Notes: a model not told the origin generated them from the sequence alone. A stretch of 64,000 nt of DNA from Bacillota bacterium (GCA_023459495.1 JAEWTL010000039.1:1-64000); one strand, 5' to 3'. Counted from the stretch's first letter, positions 44,150-52,599 are shown. Translations and numbers: made by a program.

Positions 44150-44698
44150 CTACATAAAGAATTTCGTCAGCAGCTTGCTTCCGAGGATCGCGCCGAGGAA
44201 GATAAATACCGCAAACACCCAGCCGGAAACCGACAGCGAAGCGATGCCGGAAAACAGCGCGCCGATGTTGCAGCCCGCGGCCAGCCGTGCGCCATAACCC
44301 ATAAACAGGCCGCCGAGCGCCGCCGCGATCACCTGCTTGAACGATTTAATTTTCTTAAACTTGAATCCCGAAGCCAGCAGAGAAGCCAACAACGCGCCTA
44401 CGATGATTCCGATGTTGCGCCAGCTGCCCGGATCCTTGAGGATGCCCGCCTGCAGCGTCGCCTGTGCGCCGGGGGAACTGAAGTAATACCAGTTGTCTAC
44501 GCTGCCGCCGAAGAGCTGATAGAGCCAAGCGCCCCAATTGGCAAATGTGCCCGATACGCCCCACGGGTTGCCCGTGGAAGCGAGCGTGACGATCTGGAAG
44601 AACGACAGCAATAGCGCACCCGTAATATACGGGAAAGCGTCTTTAAACCACTTCTGATAGGTCTCGTTGTTTTTGAGCTTATCAAAAAATGCTTTCAA
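44150..44698 (-). CDS. YeeE/YedE-type sulfur transporter, C-terminal half
   Basis: This 182-residue membrane protein corresponds to one half of YeeE/YedE (TsuA) transporters, which bring thiosulfate across the membrane through paired cysteines. The conserved GYGARLAAGCNIGALFSGIASLS segment (quoted here as GARLAAGCNIGALFSG) holds the relay Cys. About four hydrophobic segments are seen. The start is TTG at 44698 with AGGAGGTGAAGG upstream. The other half is encoded at 45007, with a TusA gene between them, so the transporter is split rather than truncated. Confidence 0.85.
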   Translation of the reverse strand: MKAFFDKLKNNETYQKWFKDAFPYITGALLLSFFQIVTLASTGNPWGVSGTFANWGAWLYQLFGGSVDNWYYFSSPGAQATLQAGILKDPGSWRNIGIIVGALLASLLASGFKFKKIKSFKQVIAAALGGLFMGYGARLAAGCNIGALFSGIASLSVSGWVFAVFIFLGAILGSKLLTKFFM

Positions 44699-44732
44699 AC
44701 CTTCACCTCCTGCCGCAAAGTGCGGCTGAGCT

Positions 44733-44960
44733 TCAAACCTTTTCGATGATGAGATCCCACTCGCCGTCGTCTACTTCTTCGATTTCCACGTTGTGTCCCT
44801 GCTTACGCGCCCACTCAGGAACATTCTTCATTGCGCAGCTATGATCGATATGGACGATCAGCACATCACCAGCAGCGAGCTTCTCAAGAGCCTTTTCGGT
44901 TTTAATCAACGGAACAGGGCAAGCCTCTCCCATGCAATCCAGTTCAACTTCTTTAGCCAT
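44733..44960 (-). CDS. TusA/SirA-family sulfur carrier
   Basis: A 75-residue cytoplasmic protein with the TusA motif ACPVPLIKTEKAL; Cys14 in the CPxP motif carries the persulfide. The second Cys9 in LDCMGEAC is usual for YeeD/YedF relatives. The ATG at 44960 is chosen because GGAGG lies eight bases upstream. Encoded between the two YeeE halves, it should accept sulfur directly from the transporter, as TsuB (YeeD) does for TsuA in known thiosulfate uptake. Confidence 0.92.
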   Translation of the reverse strand: MAKEVELDCMGEACPVPLIKTEKALEKLAAGDVLIVHIDHSCAMKNVPEWARKQGHNVEIEEVDDGEWDLIIEKV

Positions 44961-45006
44961 TTTTGTATCCTCCATTAATTTTTTAGTTTTTAATTGGGTT
45001 TAAGCC

Positions 45007-45699
45007 TTACACTTCTTTTTTGCGGTTTCCCCATTTATGCGCGATCCAGAAGACTACCGCAATGAGGGCTAGGTTTGCCAGCAGACCGCCTAACCAGCCC
45101 ATGTAATCGGGCAGGAATATGCGCGGAGCCGATACGATGAAGTTACGTTCCCACCAGCCGTAGTTAAGTGCGCCCAAAAGGGAGCCGACGACGAAGAAGA
45201 ACAGCGAAATCAGCTGCATCCAGAAGCCTTCACCCACGCGCATCAACGTACCGGAGGCACAGCCGCCCGCGATAACCATGCCGATACCGAACAGGAACGC
45301 TCCGACGCCCGTCGCCAGACTGACCGGCGCAACATAGCTCTGTCCGGGGATGGTCAGGCCAGCGGATGCGTAGCCGTACTTGATAGCGGTAAATCCGACG
45401 CTCGTTACGGCAAATGCGATGAGCACAGCCTTGGTAACGGAGGTGCTGCCGGTGAGATACGGGTCGCGCAGTGATGCCGTGAAGCAAAACCTCGATCTTT
45501 GCAGTATGATGCCAAAAGCGATGCCCGTGATCCAGTACAGCGCGAGCGTGTCCTTTACAAACGTCAGCCAGACAGCGACGCCGATCACCGCCAGCGCCAG
45601 CACAAACGCGATGGGCAGCTGGTTTTTCTTTTTCTTCTTCTTTTTACCGCCGGTCCGTTCGGATGCGCGTGGAGTTCTGACTGTGGTTTCTTCCGACAC
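45007..45699 (-). CDS. YeeE/YedE-type sulfur transporter, N-terminal half
   Basis: A 230-residue membrane protein with the paired cysteine motifs of this family, QRSRFCFTASLRD and VIAGGCASGTLMRVGEG. A striking run of seven lysines (residues 19-25) precedes the first of about six membrane segments and should lie on the cytoplasmic side. The start is GTG at 45699 with GGAAGTG upstream. It is the first gene of the operon that runs to 40309, divergent from the LysR regulator. Confidence 0.87.
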   Translation of the reverse strand: MSEETTVRTPRASERTGGKKKKKKKNQLPIAFVLALAVIGVAVWLTFVKDTLALYWITGIAFGIILQRSRFCFTASLRDPYLTGSTSVTKAVLIAFAVTSVGFTAIKYGYASAGLTIPGQSYVAPVSLATGVGAFLFGIGMVIAGGCASGTLMRVGEGFWMQLISLFFFVVGSLLGALNYGWWERNFIVSAPRIFLPDYMGWLGGLLANLALIAVVFWIAHKWGNRKKEV

Positions 45700-46099
45700 T
45701 ATAACACTTCCTTTCCTTTGTTAATTTTGTATCAATCTTTCTTTGTTAATTTTATCACAGGTCAATGCCCATGACCTAACGCGTATTTCTTATACAGTAT
45801 AAGTTTTACTAATAGCATCATTGTATCAATAAATAATAGTATACATATATGTTTTGTCTATAATATGTTGCGGATTCGTTCATGTCAAGGGGGTTTTAAA
45901 GAATCGGAACAGAATTATTCTTTTTAATCCGCAAACCTCAACAAGTTTCGTCGGATCCCATCACTCCGCTATACTGGATTAACTCACACATTTCGGCCAC
46001 CGTCTCTCCCATGCGAATGAAACTGTGCTTATGGTAGCGCAATATGACATTGTGTGGTATAATAATATCAATTAGTTTATAAAACTCTATGGAGAGCGC
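45700..46099. promoter_or_regulatory. Divergent control region of the sulfur locus, with two dyads
   Basis: This 400-base AT-rich gap separates the sulfur operon and the LysR gene. It contains the inverted repeats AGGTCA-N7-TGACCT (45759-45777) and CTTATAC-A-GTATAAG (45789-45803), both shortly upstream of the operon start. Either could be a binding site of the LysR-type regulator. No small gene is seen in the gap. Confidence 0.5.
46058..46063 (+). promoter_or_regulatory. Extended -10 promoter of the LysR gene
   Basis: TATAAT preceded by TGG forms an extended -10 box. The -35 region is weak. The predicted start near 46070 gives a leader of about 30 bases. Confidence 0.45.
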
Positions 46100-46999
46100 A
46101 TGAACATCGAATCTTTGGAGTACTTCTTCTTAATCGCTAAAGAGGGCAACATCAGCGGCGTCGCCAAAGAGGTTCATCTTTCCCAGTCTGCACTCAGTCA
46201 GCAGATTCAAAAGCTGGAGAGCGATCTCGGCAAAAAGCTATTGATTCGCAGCAATAAAGGCGTTGCGCTCACGACCACAGGCAAAATCGTATTCAAGTTT
46301 GCGGAAAACATACTGCGCACGTACGACAAAATGATGCTGGAGCTTGCGGAAGTGGAAAAATCGGCCATGGTGGTGAAGATTGAAGCATGCCATTCCATTG
46401 CGGACTATGCGCTGCCCTGTACGCTTATCAAAGCCAACGGGGTATATCCCAATCACAACTATGAGTTAACCAGCAACCCCTCCACTCAGATCTTATCCGA
46501 TGTCATGAATAACATCTGTGATATCGGCTTTTCATGCGATAATGAGCTGCATGTTGACGACCCGGACATGGTGTCCACACGGGTAGGCGAGAACACCATC
46601 GTCCTGATTGCCAAAAACGACGACTCCTTCCCGGACGTGATGACCGCGGATCAATTGCTCGACTGCTGCCTGATCACCTTCACCGATAAAAACAACATCA
46701 CGAATACGCTCATTAAGAATCTTGTCCGTCTGGGTTACGACAAGAGCAGCCTCAACAGCAGTCTGCGCGTGGAAGGCATCGAAAGCGCCAAAATGTTGGT
46801 AACGCGGAATTATGGCATTGCGTTTCTGCCGTATATCGCCGTGAAAGAGGAGCTGTACAAAAAGCAATATAAAATCATCAAGGTGCCTGAATTTAATATG
46901 AATCTTGCGGTCACCCTGCTTTATAAGCGCAACTGTCCCGGCCATGTCTGCGATTTTATCGGATGGTTCAATACTTACGGCATAAAAAGCTTCTGCTGA
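46100..46999 (+). CDS. LysR-family transcriptional regulator
   Basis: A 299-residue regulator with the N-terminal winged helix (MNIESLEYFFLIAKEGNIS start, LSQSALSQQIQKLE recognition helix) and a periplasmic-binding-like effector domain. It is divergent from the yeeE-tusA-rhodanese operon and convergent with a second tusA gene. Close functional parallels would be CysB/CysL-type regulators that sense sulfur status, but the ligand here is unknown. ATG at 46100 has GGAGAG upstream. Its TGA is fused with the opposite gene stop into the palindrome TGATCA. Confidence 0.93.
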   Translation: MNIESLEYFFLIAKEGNISGVAKEVHLSQSALSQQIQKLESDLGKKLLIRSNKGVALTTTGKIVFKFAENILRTYDKMMLELAEVEKSAMVVKIEACHSIADYALPCTLIKANGVYPNHNYELTSNPSTQILSDVMNNICDIGFSCDNELHVDDPDMVSTRVGENTIVLIAKNDDSFPDVMTADQLLDCCLITFTDKNNITNTLIKNLVRLGYDKSSLNSSLRVEGIESAKMLVTRNYGIAFLPYIAVKEELYKKQYKIIKVPEFNMNLAVTLLYKRNCPGHVCDFIGWFNTYGIKSFC

Positions 47000-47209
47000 T
47001 CATTTCTGAAAGTAGACTTCCCATACCCCGTTCATCACTTCTTCGATCATGGTAACCTTATCGGCATACTTGTCCTTGATCGACTCAAGCGTGCAGCTGT
47101 GATCCGTCACGATCATAAACTCATCGCCCTTATTGATGCTCTGAAGCTTTCTTTCAATCTTGATAATCGGTACGGGGCAGATATCCCCGAAGCAATCAAT
47201 GGTTTCCAT
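47000..47209 (-). CDS. Second TusA-family sulfur carrier
   Basis: A 69-residue protein with DICPVPIIKIERKL; Cys11 in the CPxP motif is the sulfur carrier and Cys6 is a second conserved cysteine. ATG at 47209 follows GAAGGA; a TTG twelve bases upstream is less likely because the ribosome site would then lie inside the gene. It follows the DASS transporter gene by 28 bases in one operon, which links that transporter to sulfur rather than to dicarboxylates. Confidence 0.9.
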   Translation of the reverse strand: METIDCFGDICPVPIIKIERKLQSINKGDEFMIVTDHSCTLESIKDKYADKVTMIEEVMNGVWEVYFQK

Positions 47210-47237
47210 GCTGTCCTTCAAAAAAATAAAATAATTA

Positions 47238-48647
47238 TTACTGCAACACCGTAATGTTTATTGCGGCTGCAGCGATCAATATTACAAGTGAGACGGCCGC
47301 TGCCACAAGGCCTTTTTTCAGCATATAGTTGACGCTGAGGCCATACCCCACCGGGATCGCCCGGATGGAGGTGGGCAGCGCATACGCACAGTTACACGCG
47401 GCGGAGGTGATATACACATACGGCAGTGGATTGAGGCCCAAGGCCGAGGTCATGCTGATCACAATGGGAATCAGCACGGCAACGGCCGCCGTATTGCTGG
47501 ACGCGTTCGCGAGGAACAACCCCAGCGCAATGAAGATCAGCATCACAAGGTAAATGTTATTCAGCCCGGACGAAGCCAGCGCCGCCGCCACCGCATCCGC
47601 CGCCCCGGTGGTGATAATGAGGTTGCCTGCCGCGATACCACCCGAGAACAGAATGATGAGGCTCCAGTTGAGCTTGCCCACCGCAAAGTCCCACGTAATC
47701 AGCGGCTTGCCCTCGTCCCCTCTCAGGAAGAATGCCAGCATGCCCATGAGCAGGAACGCGAAAAAGGGCTTAAACTCGGGGATCAGCTTCTCGTACAGCG
47801 GACGGGTAAACGCCAGTGCCAGTGCTGCCGCGAACAGCATCAGTGCAATGACCTCGGAGCGTTTGGCTCTGCCGAGCTTCTTATACTCACTTACAAAGTA
47901 CTCGCGGCTGCCCTCCAGCCGTTTTGTTTCCGTGCGGACCAGCAGCAGATAGACAACCGTACCCGCCACAAGCAGCGCGAGGTACGGCAGCATTTGAAGC
48001 GTCCATGTGACGTACATGTATTCCTGCCCGGTCATCTGCTCGATATACTTGATGGCAACGAGGTTCATCGCACCGCCGAGCGGAGTACCAAATCCGCCCA
48101 GCCCCGCGCCCCATACGATCGAAAGCATGATCAGGTACAGCGGTTTCTTGTCTCCCCCGCCTTCCCCATCGGCATGGCTGAAGCGCAGCATGGCTGCCGC
48201 AATCGGGCAGAGCGCCGCAGCAACCACAGCGTTGGGCAGAAACGCGCTCATCACGGTAGCGAGCAGAAACCAGACGATCAACTGCTTTTTCAGCGACGTA
48301 CCGATCAACCGGAGGCCGAGCAACGCGATACGCTTGTCCAGACCGCTGCTGGACCAACACGCGAGTATGATACCCGCACCGATGAGCAGCACCACGACGG
48401 AATCGAAATAGTCGGCAAGCACTCCCGCCATGGACGTCATGCCAAACAACGCGTTGACGGCAATAGGCAGCAGCGCGGTCACCGCAATGTGCACTGGCCG
48501 GGTGATCCACCAGAAAATCATCAGCGTAATGGTTGCCAGCGCGACGCGGGCCTCCCATGTGAACAACGCATCGGGCAGCAAAAGAACAACCCCAAACAGA
48601 CCGATACCAATCAACGTATTACGCAGGTTCTTTCCTTTGTCCGACAT
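47238..48647 (-). CDS. SLC13/DASS-family anion transporter
   Basis: A 469-residue membrane protein with about eleven membrane segments. It contains the two SNT-type substrate and sodium motifs of divalent-anion:sodium symporters, seen as FLPNAVVAAALCPIA and ANASSNTAAVAVLIPI, related by internal symmetry. Family members carry dicarboxylates or sulfate. Pairing with a TusA gene and the LysR-controlled sulfur operon favours sulfate, thiosulfate or a sulfonate as substrate. ATG at 48647 has GAGGTGAG upstream. Confidence 0.88.
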   Translation of the reverse strand: MSDKGKNLRNTLIGIGLFGVVLLLPDALFTWEARVALATITLMIFWWITRPVHIAVTALLPIAVNALFGMTSMAGVLADYFDSVVVLLIGAGIILACWSSSGLDKRIALLGLRLIGTSLKKQLIVWFLLATVMSAFLPNAVVAAALCPIAAAMLRFSHADGEGGGDKKPLYLIMLSIVWGAGLGGFGTPLGGAMNLVAIKYIEQMTGQEYMYVTWTLQMLPYLALLVAGTVVYLLLVRTETKRLEGSREYFVSEYKKLGRAKRSEVIALMLFAAALALAFTRPLYEKLIPEFKPFFAFLLMGMLAFFLRGDEGKPLITWDFAVGKLNWSLIILFSGGIAAGNLIITTGAADAVAAALASSGLNNIYLVMLIFIALGLFLANASSNTAAVAVLIPIVISMTSALGLNPLPYVYITSAACNCAYALPTSIRAIPVGYGLSVNYMLKKGLVAAAVSLVILIAAAAINITVLQ

Positions 48648-48668
48648 CGTCTCACCTCTTCATCACAG

Positions 48669-48695
48669 ATTATATTCTTCCAAAGGAATCGTCAA
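48669..48695 (-). promoter_or_regulatory. Predicted promoter of the DASS-tusA operon
   Basis: On the minus strand TTGACG (48690-48695) and TATAAT (48669-48674) are 15 bases apart, shorter than the optimum of 17. The short spacing suggests a promoter that needs an activator; a small TTCC-N3-GGAA dyad lies in the spacer. Confidence 0.45.
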
Positions 48696-48791
48696 GGGGA
48701 ACGTGTGTATATATTTGCATGGTTTCAGTACTCTTCAAGCCGTTCACTCACCAATGCTGCCGAATCCAGCAAGAAACAAAACCGCCACAAC

Positions 48792-48825
48792 AAAAAACAG
48801 GACGAAGCGCTTCTGTCTCGTCCTG
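48792..48825 (-). terminator. Rho-independent terminator of the fucosidase operon
   Basis: A perfect 8 bp stem (48798-48805 with 48818-48825) is followed on the minus strand by six T residues (48792-48797). It lies 16 bases after the stop of the last gene in the operon. Confidence 0.8.
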
Positions 48826-48840
48826 TCCGAAATGAATTTC

Positions 48841-49371
48841 TTACTCTGAAACTTCGATCATCCCGTTCGGCTTACAATTCGAAGCCTCCTCCGACCTGTG
48901 CAGCGCCGCGTTCAGGAACAGCACCGAGAATCCCGCCCCCACCAGTCCGGTGTATAGGGCCTTGTAGATGACATAGCCCCACTTCGTCAGCGTCTCCACA
49001 TGGAAAAGGAATACCCCTGCGGTGGACAGCCCAAAGACGATCAGGAAAGTGACAAAACCCAGCAGCAGTCCCCAGCGTTTCGGCTTTTTCATCCATCTCG
49101 AAAGCCAGGCGATCCCGGCCCCAGGCGGCAGGGTAAACAGCGTTTTCTCCTTTTTCAGGTTCTTGACCGCGCCATCCGCGCCAAACAGGCCCAGCAGCGG
49201 GCAGGTGATGAAGTTGTCGATGGCGAACGTAACGAGTATGTTGACCCAACCCGTCGTATAGACCGTTTTGCCCCATGCGAGAAAGAAGATGATCAGCCCG
49301 TTGATGACCGCGTTGATGATCAAGGACGCAATAACCTGAGTGAGGACATATTTGCGAAGCTTTTCATCCAT
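48841..49371 (-). CDS. Membrane protein of unknown function, about four spans
   Basis: A 176-residue protein that I do not recognise. Hydrophobic segments lie near residues 12-33, 41-61, 102-122 and 135-155. The first two, with the IDNFITCPLLGLFG segment, resemble one another in length and layout to the later pair, so an internal two-fold arrangement is possible. Its ATG overlaps the 3-prime end of the fucosidase gene by eight bases, so it is co-expressed with it. A transport or exporter-like role is only a guess from context. Confidence 0.75.
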   Translation of the reverse strand: MDEKLRKYVLTQVIASLIINAVINGLIIFFLAWGKTVYTTGWVNILVTFAIDNFITCPLLGLFGADGAVKNLKKEKTLFTLPPGAGIAWLSRWMKKPKRWGLLLGFVTFLIVFGLSTAGVFLFHVETLTKWGYVIYKALYTGLVGAGFSVLFLNAALHRSEEASNCKPNGMIEVSE

Positions 49372-50500
49372 TAAACGCGCCCTCCAGATCTTCTAGGATT
49401 TTCTCCTGAAATTCGGGTATCTTTCCGTATGAGTCCGGTCCAAAGTTCAGCAGCAGCCGCCCCTTCTTGGGGTAGATCTCCGCTACGATGGCCTTCACCT
49501 CGTCAGGTGTGATGTAGTCCTCCGGACGGCTGTACTGGTTGTAGCCGAACGATTTGTCCATGCCGCGGCACATCTCGAAATACAGGCCGTTCTCCTTCCA
49601 GTTGGAGGTATACTCAATGGTCCTGTAGTCGAAATACGGCGTGTCAAGCGGCTCGTCTACGCCCTTCTTGAGCATCTTGGCTGCCGCCTTATCCACAATG
49701 GCCTTGCCCACAGCATTCCGCATTGAGCTGGGGAATTGCCCCCAACGGTCATTGACGACACCTTCCGGCACCTTGGAATAGTAATACTTGAAGAGTTCCG
49801 GCAGCCGTTTGTCCGCGGGATAGCCGATATCGCTCCACAGCACGTCGGGTTCGTAACGGTCAATGAGCTCCATCCAATGGGCGTAGCAGTAATCCATGTA
49901 GCGCTGCGAGTTGTCGTTGTCCAGGAACAGCCCGGAGATGGAGGTGATGGGCTTCTCAGTAAATGTCCAGTCCAGCAGCGAGGAGTAATAGACGCCGAAG
50001 CGCATGCCATGCTTCCGGCAGGCTTTGGCGAGGTCTCCGACGTAGTCGAAATCGAAATGGTAGCCCTCGATATTGGGATTCTTCACTTTGGTGTCATATA
50101 GCACAAAGCCGTCGTGGTGTTTGGTGACAGCCACCACATATTTGGCCCCTGTCTTGGCACAAAGCTCCATCCAATGCTCCACGTCCACGTTTTTAGCGCG
50201 CTCCTTGAACTCCGCCGCGAACGCCGTGTACGGCTTGTCGCCGTAGTGCTCCTGATGGTACTTCTGCGCGGGGCTTCCGTCGATCCGCATGCTGTTCTGG
50301 TACCATTCGACGTAGGGGATGTTGGTAAACATGTAGGCTGGCGGCATCGTCGCCGCCATCTCTCCGTAATCCGGCACATCCACCGGGGCATAGGCCGGAA
50401 CAGTGGCCATCCCCCAGTGGATGAAGATGCCGAAGTCGCTCTTCTTGAACCAGTCTGGCGGGTTCTGCCTGTGGATATTGACAATCTCTTTTTTGGCCAT
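49364..50500 (-). CDS. Intracellular alpha-L-fucosidase-like enzyme (GH29)
   Basis: A 378-residue GH29 enzyme without signal peptide. FGIFIHWGMATVPAY at the N-terminus, TKHHDGFVLYDTK, FGVYYSSLLDW and the likely nucleophile Asp in DVLWSDIGYP are all family hallmarks. It lacks the C-terminal beta-sandwich and binding modules of the secreted enzyme at 9659 and probably acts on imported fucosylated oligosaccharides. The ATG at 50500 has AAAGGGGTG upstream. It lies third in an operon with a UroD-family gene and an AraC regulator. Confidence 0.9.
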   Translation of the reverse strand: MAKKEIVNIHRQNPPDWFKKSDFGIFIHWGMATVPAYAPVDVPDYGEMAATMPPAYMFTNIPYVEWYQNSMRIDGSPAQKYHQEHYGDKPYTAFAAEFKERAKNVDVEHWMELCAKTGAKYVVAVTKHHDGFVLYDTKVKNPNIEGYHFDFDYVGDLAKACRKHGMRFGVYYSSLLDWTFTEKPITSISGLFLDNDNSQRYMDYCYAHWMELIDRYEPDVLWSDIGYPADKRLPELFKYYYSKVPEGVVNDRWGQFPSSMRNAVGKAIVDKAAAKMLKKGVDEPLDTPYFDYRTIEYTSNWKENGLYFEMCRGMDKSFGYNQYSRPEDYITPDEVKAIVAEIYPKKGRLLLNFGPDSYGKIPEFQEKILEDLEGAFNG

Positions 50501-50563
50501 ACTGACACCCCTTTCAGTTTCTATTAAAAACCCGTTGTCCGATACAGGGAATTATTTATTCCT

Positions 50564-51451
50564 TTAGTCTGCGGGCGGCACAAGGCCGCGGTTCTGCCTG
50601 CGGTAGTGGAGCGGGGTGACGCCCTCGGACTCCTTGAATTTTGATATAAAATGACTGGCATCATAAAAGCCGGTTTCGGCGGCAATCTGTTCCAGCGTCT
50701 TATTGCTGCCCAGCAGCAGCTGGCAGCTGCGAATGATCCGCTGCCGCAGAATGTATCTGGCCGGAGGCGTTCCGAAGTCGGCGGCAAACTTGCGCGCCAG
50801 ATACGCCGGATGATAGCCAAACTGCTCCGCCAGCCTTTCAATGGTCAGCCGGCTGCCGAGGTTTTGCTCGATATAGTCCAATATCTCCGCGAACCCCTCC
50901 CGCCGCGCCTCTGCAGCGCCCAGCGCGCCGGAAGCTCCCAGCAGCTCCACCAGCATCCGGTACAGCAGCACGCTGATCTCGGCGATCTGTCCCGGCTTTT
51001 CCAGCCGCAGGATGACTTGCGTGCATAGCGGCAAAATGGCGTCAAATGCAGCCCCCTCAAAGACCACGCCGCCGCTTAAGATGTGGCGGATGACGGCAGG
51101 GCTGTTGCCGCCGTAAAATTCCACCCAACACAGGCCCATGGGATCTTCCGGGCGGCTCATATACTCATGAGCTTCCCCCGGGGAAAGCAGGAAGAGCTGA
51201 CCCTTTCCAACGGGGTACTCCCTGTCCCGGAAGATCACCGAGCCTTTTCCCCCCGTGACGCAATGAATTACGCCATACCGGTATGATCCGTCTCTGCGGA
51301 TATGGAAGCCGGACGGCGTCGCACTGACAATCCCAGCCCTGTTGACGCACAGCAGGATGTCATCGTCCCGGGAATAGGATGGCATGTGCAAAATATCGTG
51401 AGGCACATCGTAATCCATGGGCGCGCCGGTGATACGCCTGCTTTTTGCCAA
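50564..51451 (-). CDS. AraC-family transcriptional regulator with cupin sensor domain
   Basis: A 295-residue one-component regulator: an N-terminal cupin-like arabinose-binding fold (GKGSVIFRDREYPVGKGQLFLLSPGEAHEY, shown in part as FLLSPGEAHEY) and two C-terminal helix-turn-helix motifs (LAEQFGYHPAYLARKF and IAAETGFYDASHFISKFKE). The start is probably TTG at 51451 with AGGGGG nine bases upstream; the first ATG (51418) has no ribosome site. It probably senses fucose or a fucosylated sugar and controls its own operon. Confidence 0.88.
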   Translation of the reverse strand: MAKSRRITGAPMDYDVPHDILHMPSYSRDDDILLCVNRAGIVSATPSGFHIRRDGSYRYGVIHCVTGGKGSVIFRDREYPVGKGQLFLLSPGEAHEYMSRPEDPMGLCWVEFYGGNSPAVIRHILSGGVVFEGAAFDAILPLCTQVILRLEKPGQIAEISVLLYRMLVELLGASGALGAAEARREGFAEILDYIEQNLGSRLTIERLAEQFGYHPAYLARKFAADFGTPPARYILRQRIIRSCQLLLGSNKTLEQIAAETGFYDASHFISKFKESEGVTPLHYRRQNRGLVPPAD

Positions 51452-51468
51452 AAGAAACGCCCCCTTCC

Positions 51469-52530
51469 CTACTGAAAGGTCTTTCTGGCCTCATACATTG
51501 CAAGTATATTTTCGACTGGCACGTCGCCCTCAAAATCCTGACTGGGTGCTAAGATGTAGCCGCCTTCTTTGTGCAGCGCCCAGATGATCCGCTCCGTTTC
51601 AACGCGCACCTCGTCCGGGGTACCCAGCGGCAGCACCCCCTGAGTATCTACACCGCCCTGAAACGCCAGCACGTCGCCGAAGTCGCACTTGAGTGGACCC
51701 ACCTCGAGCCCCGGCACCTTCTGCAGCGGCTCGATCACGTCCACTCCGCATGCGATAAGGTTGGGGATGATGCTGCGAATGGCTCCGCAGGAATGCTGCA
51801 TATAAAAACAGTTGTGACGGTGCGCCAGATCCGCAAAACGCCGGGTGTTCTCCGAAAAGAAGTCATCCCACATGGCCGGGCTGAACAGCATGCCGCGCTG
51901 CGTGCCATAGTCGTCGCAGCAGCGCAGGATGTCAATTCGATCACCGGAAGCGCGGAACATGCGCTCGTACATCTCGAGGCTGGAATCGCAATACCGGTTC
52001 AGCATTGCCTTGATCAGTTCCGGGTCCTCGATCATTTTGATATAAAACTCTTCCTGATCGTACATCAGGGTAAATACCTGATACGGCCCCGGCCAGCCAA
52101 TGCGGATGGCCTTGTCGGGGTACTTGTCGCAGAATTCCCCTACAGCGCTGTAATCGTACATGTCCGGATCGACCCAGCCGTTGAACGCGGCAAAATCGTC
52201 CATGGTCTTGATCTGGTTGTAGGGTTTAAAGGTGATGTGCCAGTTGTATTCCACCCCGTTCCACTTGTCGATGTACTCGTAGCCGAAGGGATGGGTATGC
52301 ACCGTTTCGCCCCTGTCGTTCACATAGTCCGGGCGGGGCGGGCCGATATACGGCGGAATATCCATAATGCGCGTGTCGATATCGAGAAGCTCCATGATCT
52401 CCTCGTTGGTCTGCACGCCAAAGTGACTGCGCAGTTTTTCCCATGCCGTGTCCACACACTGCATGGTGGAGGGAACCCGGTCCGGCTGTTTGTGAGAAAG
52501 CGCTGCGCGTATCCGTTCTTTTGAGGTCAT
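51469..52530 (-). CDS. Uroporphyrinogen-decarboxylase-family protein
   Basis: A 353-residue TIM-barrel protein of the UroD/MtaA-like superfamily. Visible family segments are RIRAALSHKQPDRVP at the N-terminus, a GMLFSPAMWDDFF segment, the HSCGAIRSIIPNLIACGVDVIEPLQ region (HSCGAI and GVDVIEPLQ), and FQGGVDTQGVLPLGTPDEV. The HxCG motif is a metal (Zn) ligand set in the methyltransferase branch, so this is not heme synthesis. Such proteins recur in sugar-degradation operons without a known reaction. It is the first gene of the fucosidase operon, with AAAGGA upstream of the ATG. Confidence 0.87.
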   Translation of the reverse strand: MTSKERIRAALSHKQPDRVPSTMQCVDTAWEKLRSHFGVQTNEEIMELLDIDTRIMDIPPYIGPPRPDYVNDRGETVHTHPFGYEYIDKWNGVEYNWHITFKPYNQIKTMDDFAAFNGWVDPDMYDYSAVGEFCDKYPDKAIRIGWPGPYQVFTLMYDQEEFYIKMIEDPELIKAMLNRYCDSSLEMYERMFRASGDRIDILRCCDDYGTQRGMLFSPAMWDDFFSENTRRFADLAHRHNCFYMQHSCGAIRSIIPNLIACGVDVIEPLQKVPGLEVGPLKCDFGDVLAFQGGVDTQGVLPLGTPDEVRVETERIIWALHKEGGYILAPSQDFEGDVPVENILAMYEARKTFQ

Positions 52531-52599
52531 GGTGGTTCATTCCTTTCACTTAAAGGATTTCCCCATGCTTGAAAGCGGGTCAAAGCTGATGTTATATAT

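Noticed and set aside
43598..44614. Open frame on the plus strand crossing the reductase and yeeE genes
   Set aside because: It crosses two well-supported genes on the other strand and has no homologous features.
51418..51451. ATG at 51418 as start of the AraC regulator
   Set aside because: It lacks a ribosome site, whereas TTG at 51451 has AGGGGG at a good distance; some doubt remains.
51571..52524. Open frame of about 318 codons opposite the UroD-family gene
   Set aside because: No motif, wrong composition and no ribosome site; the UroD-family gene explains the region.
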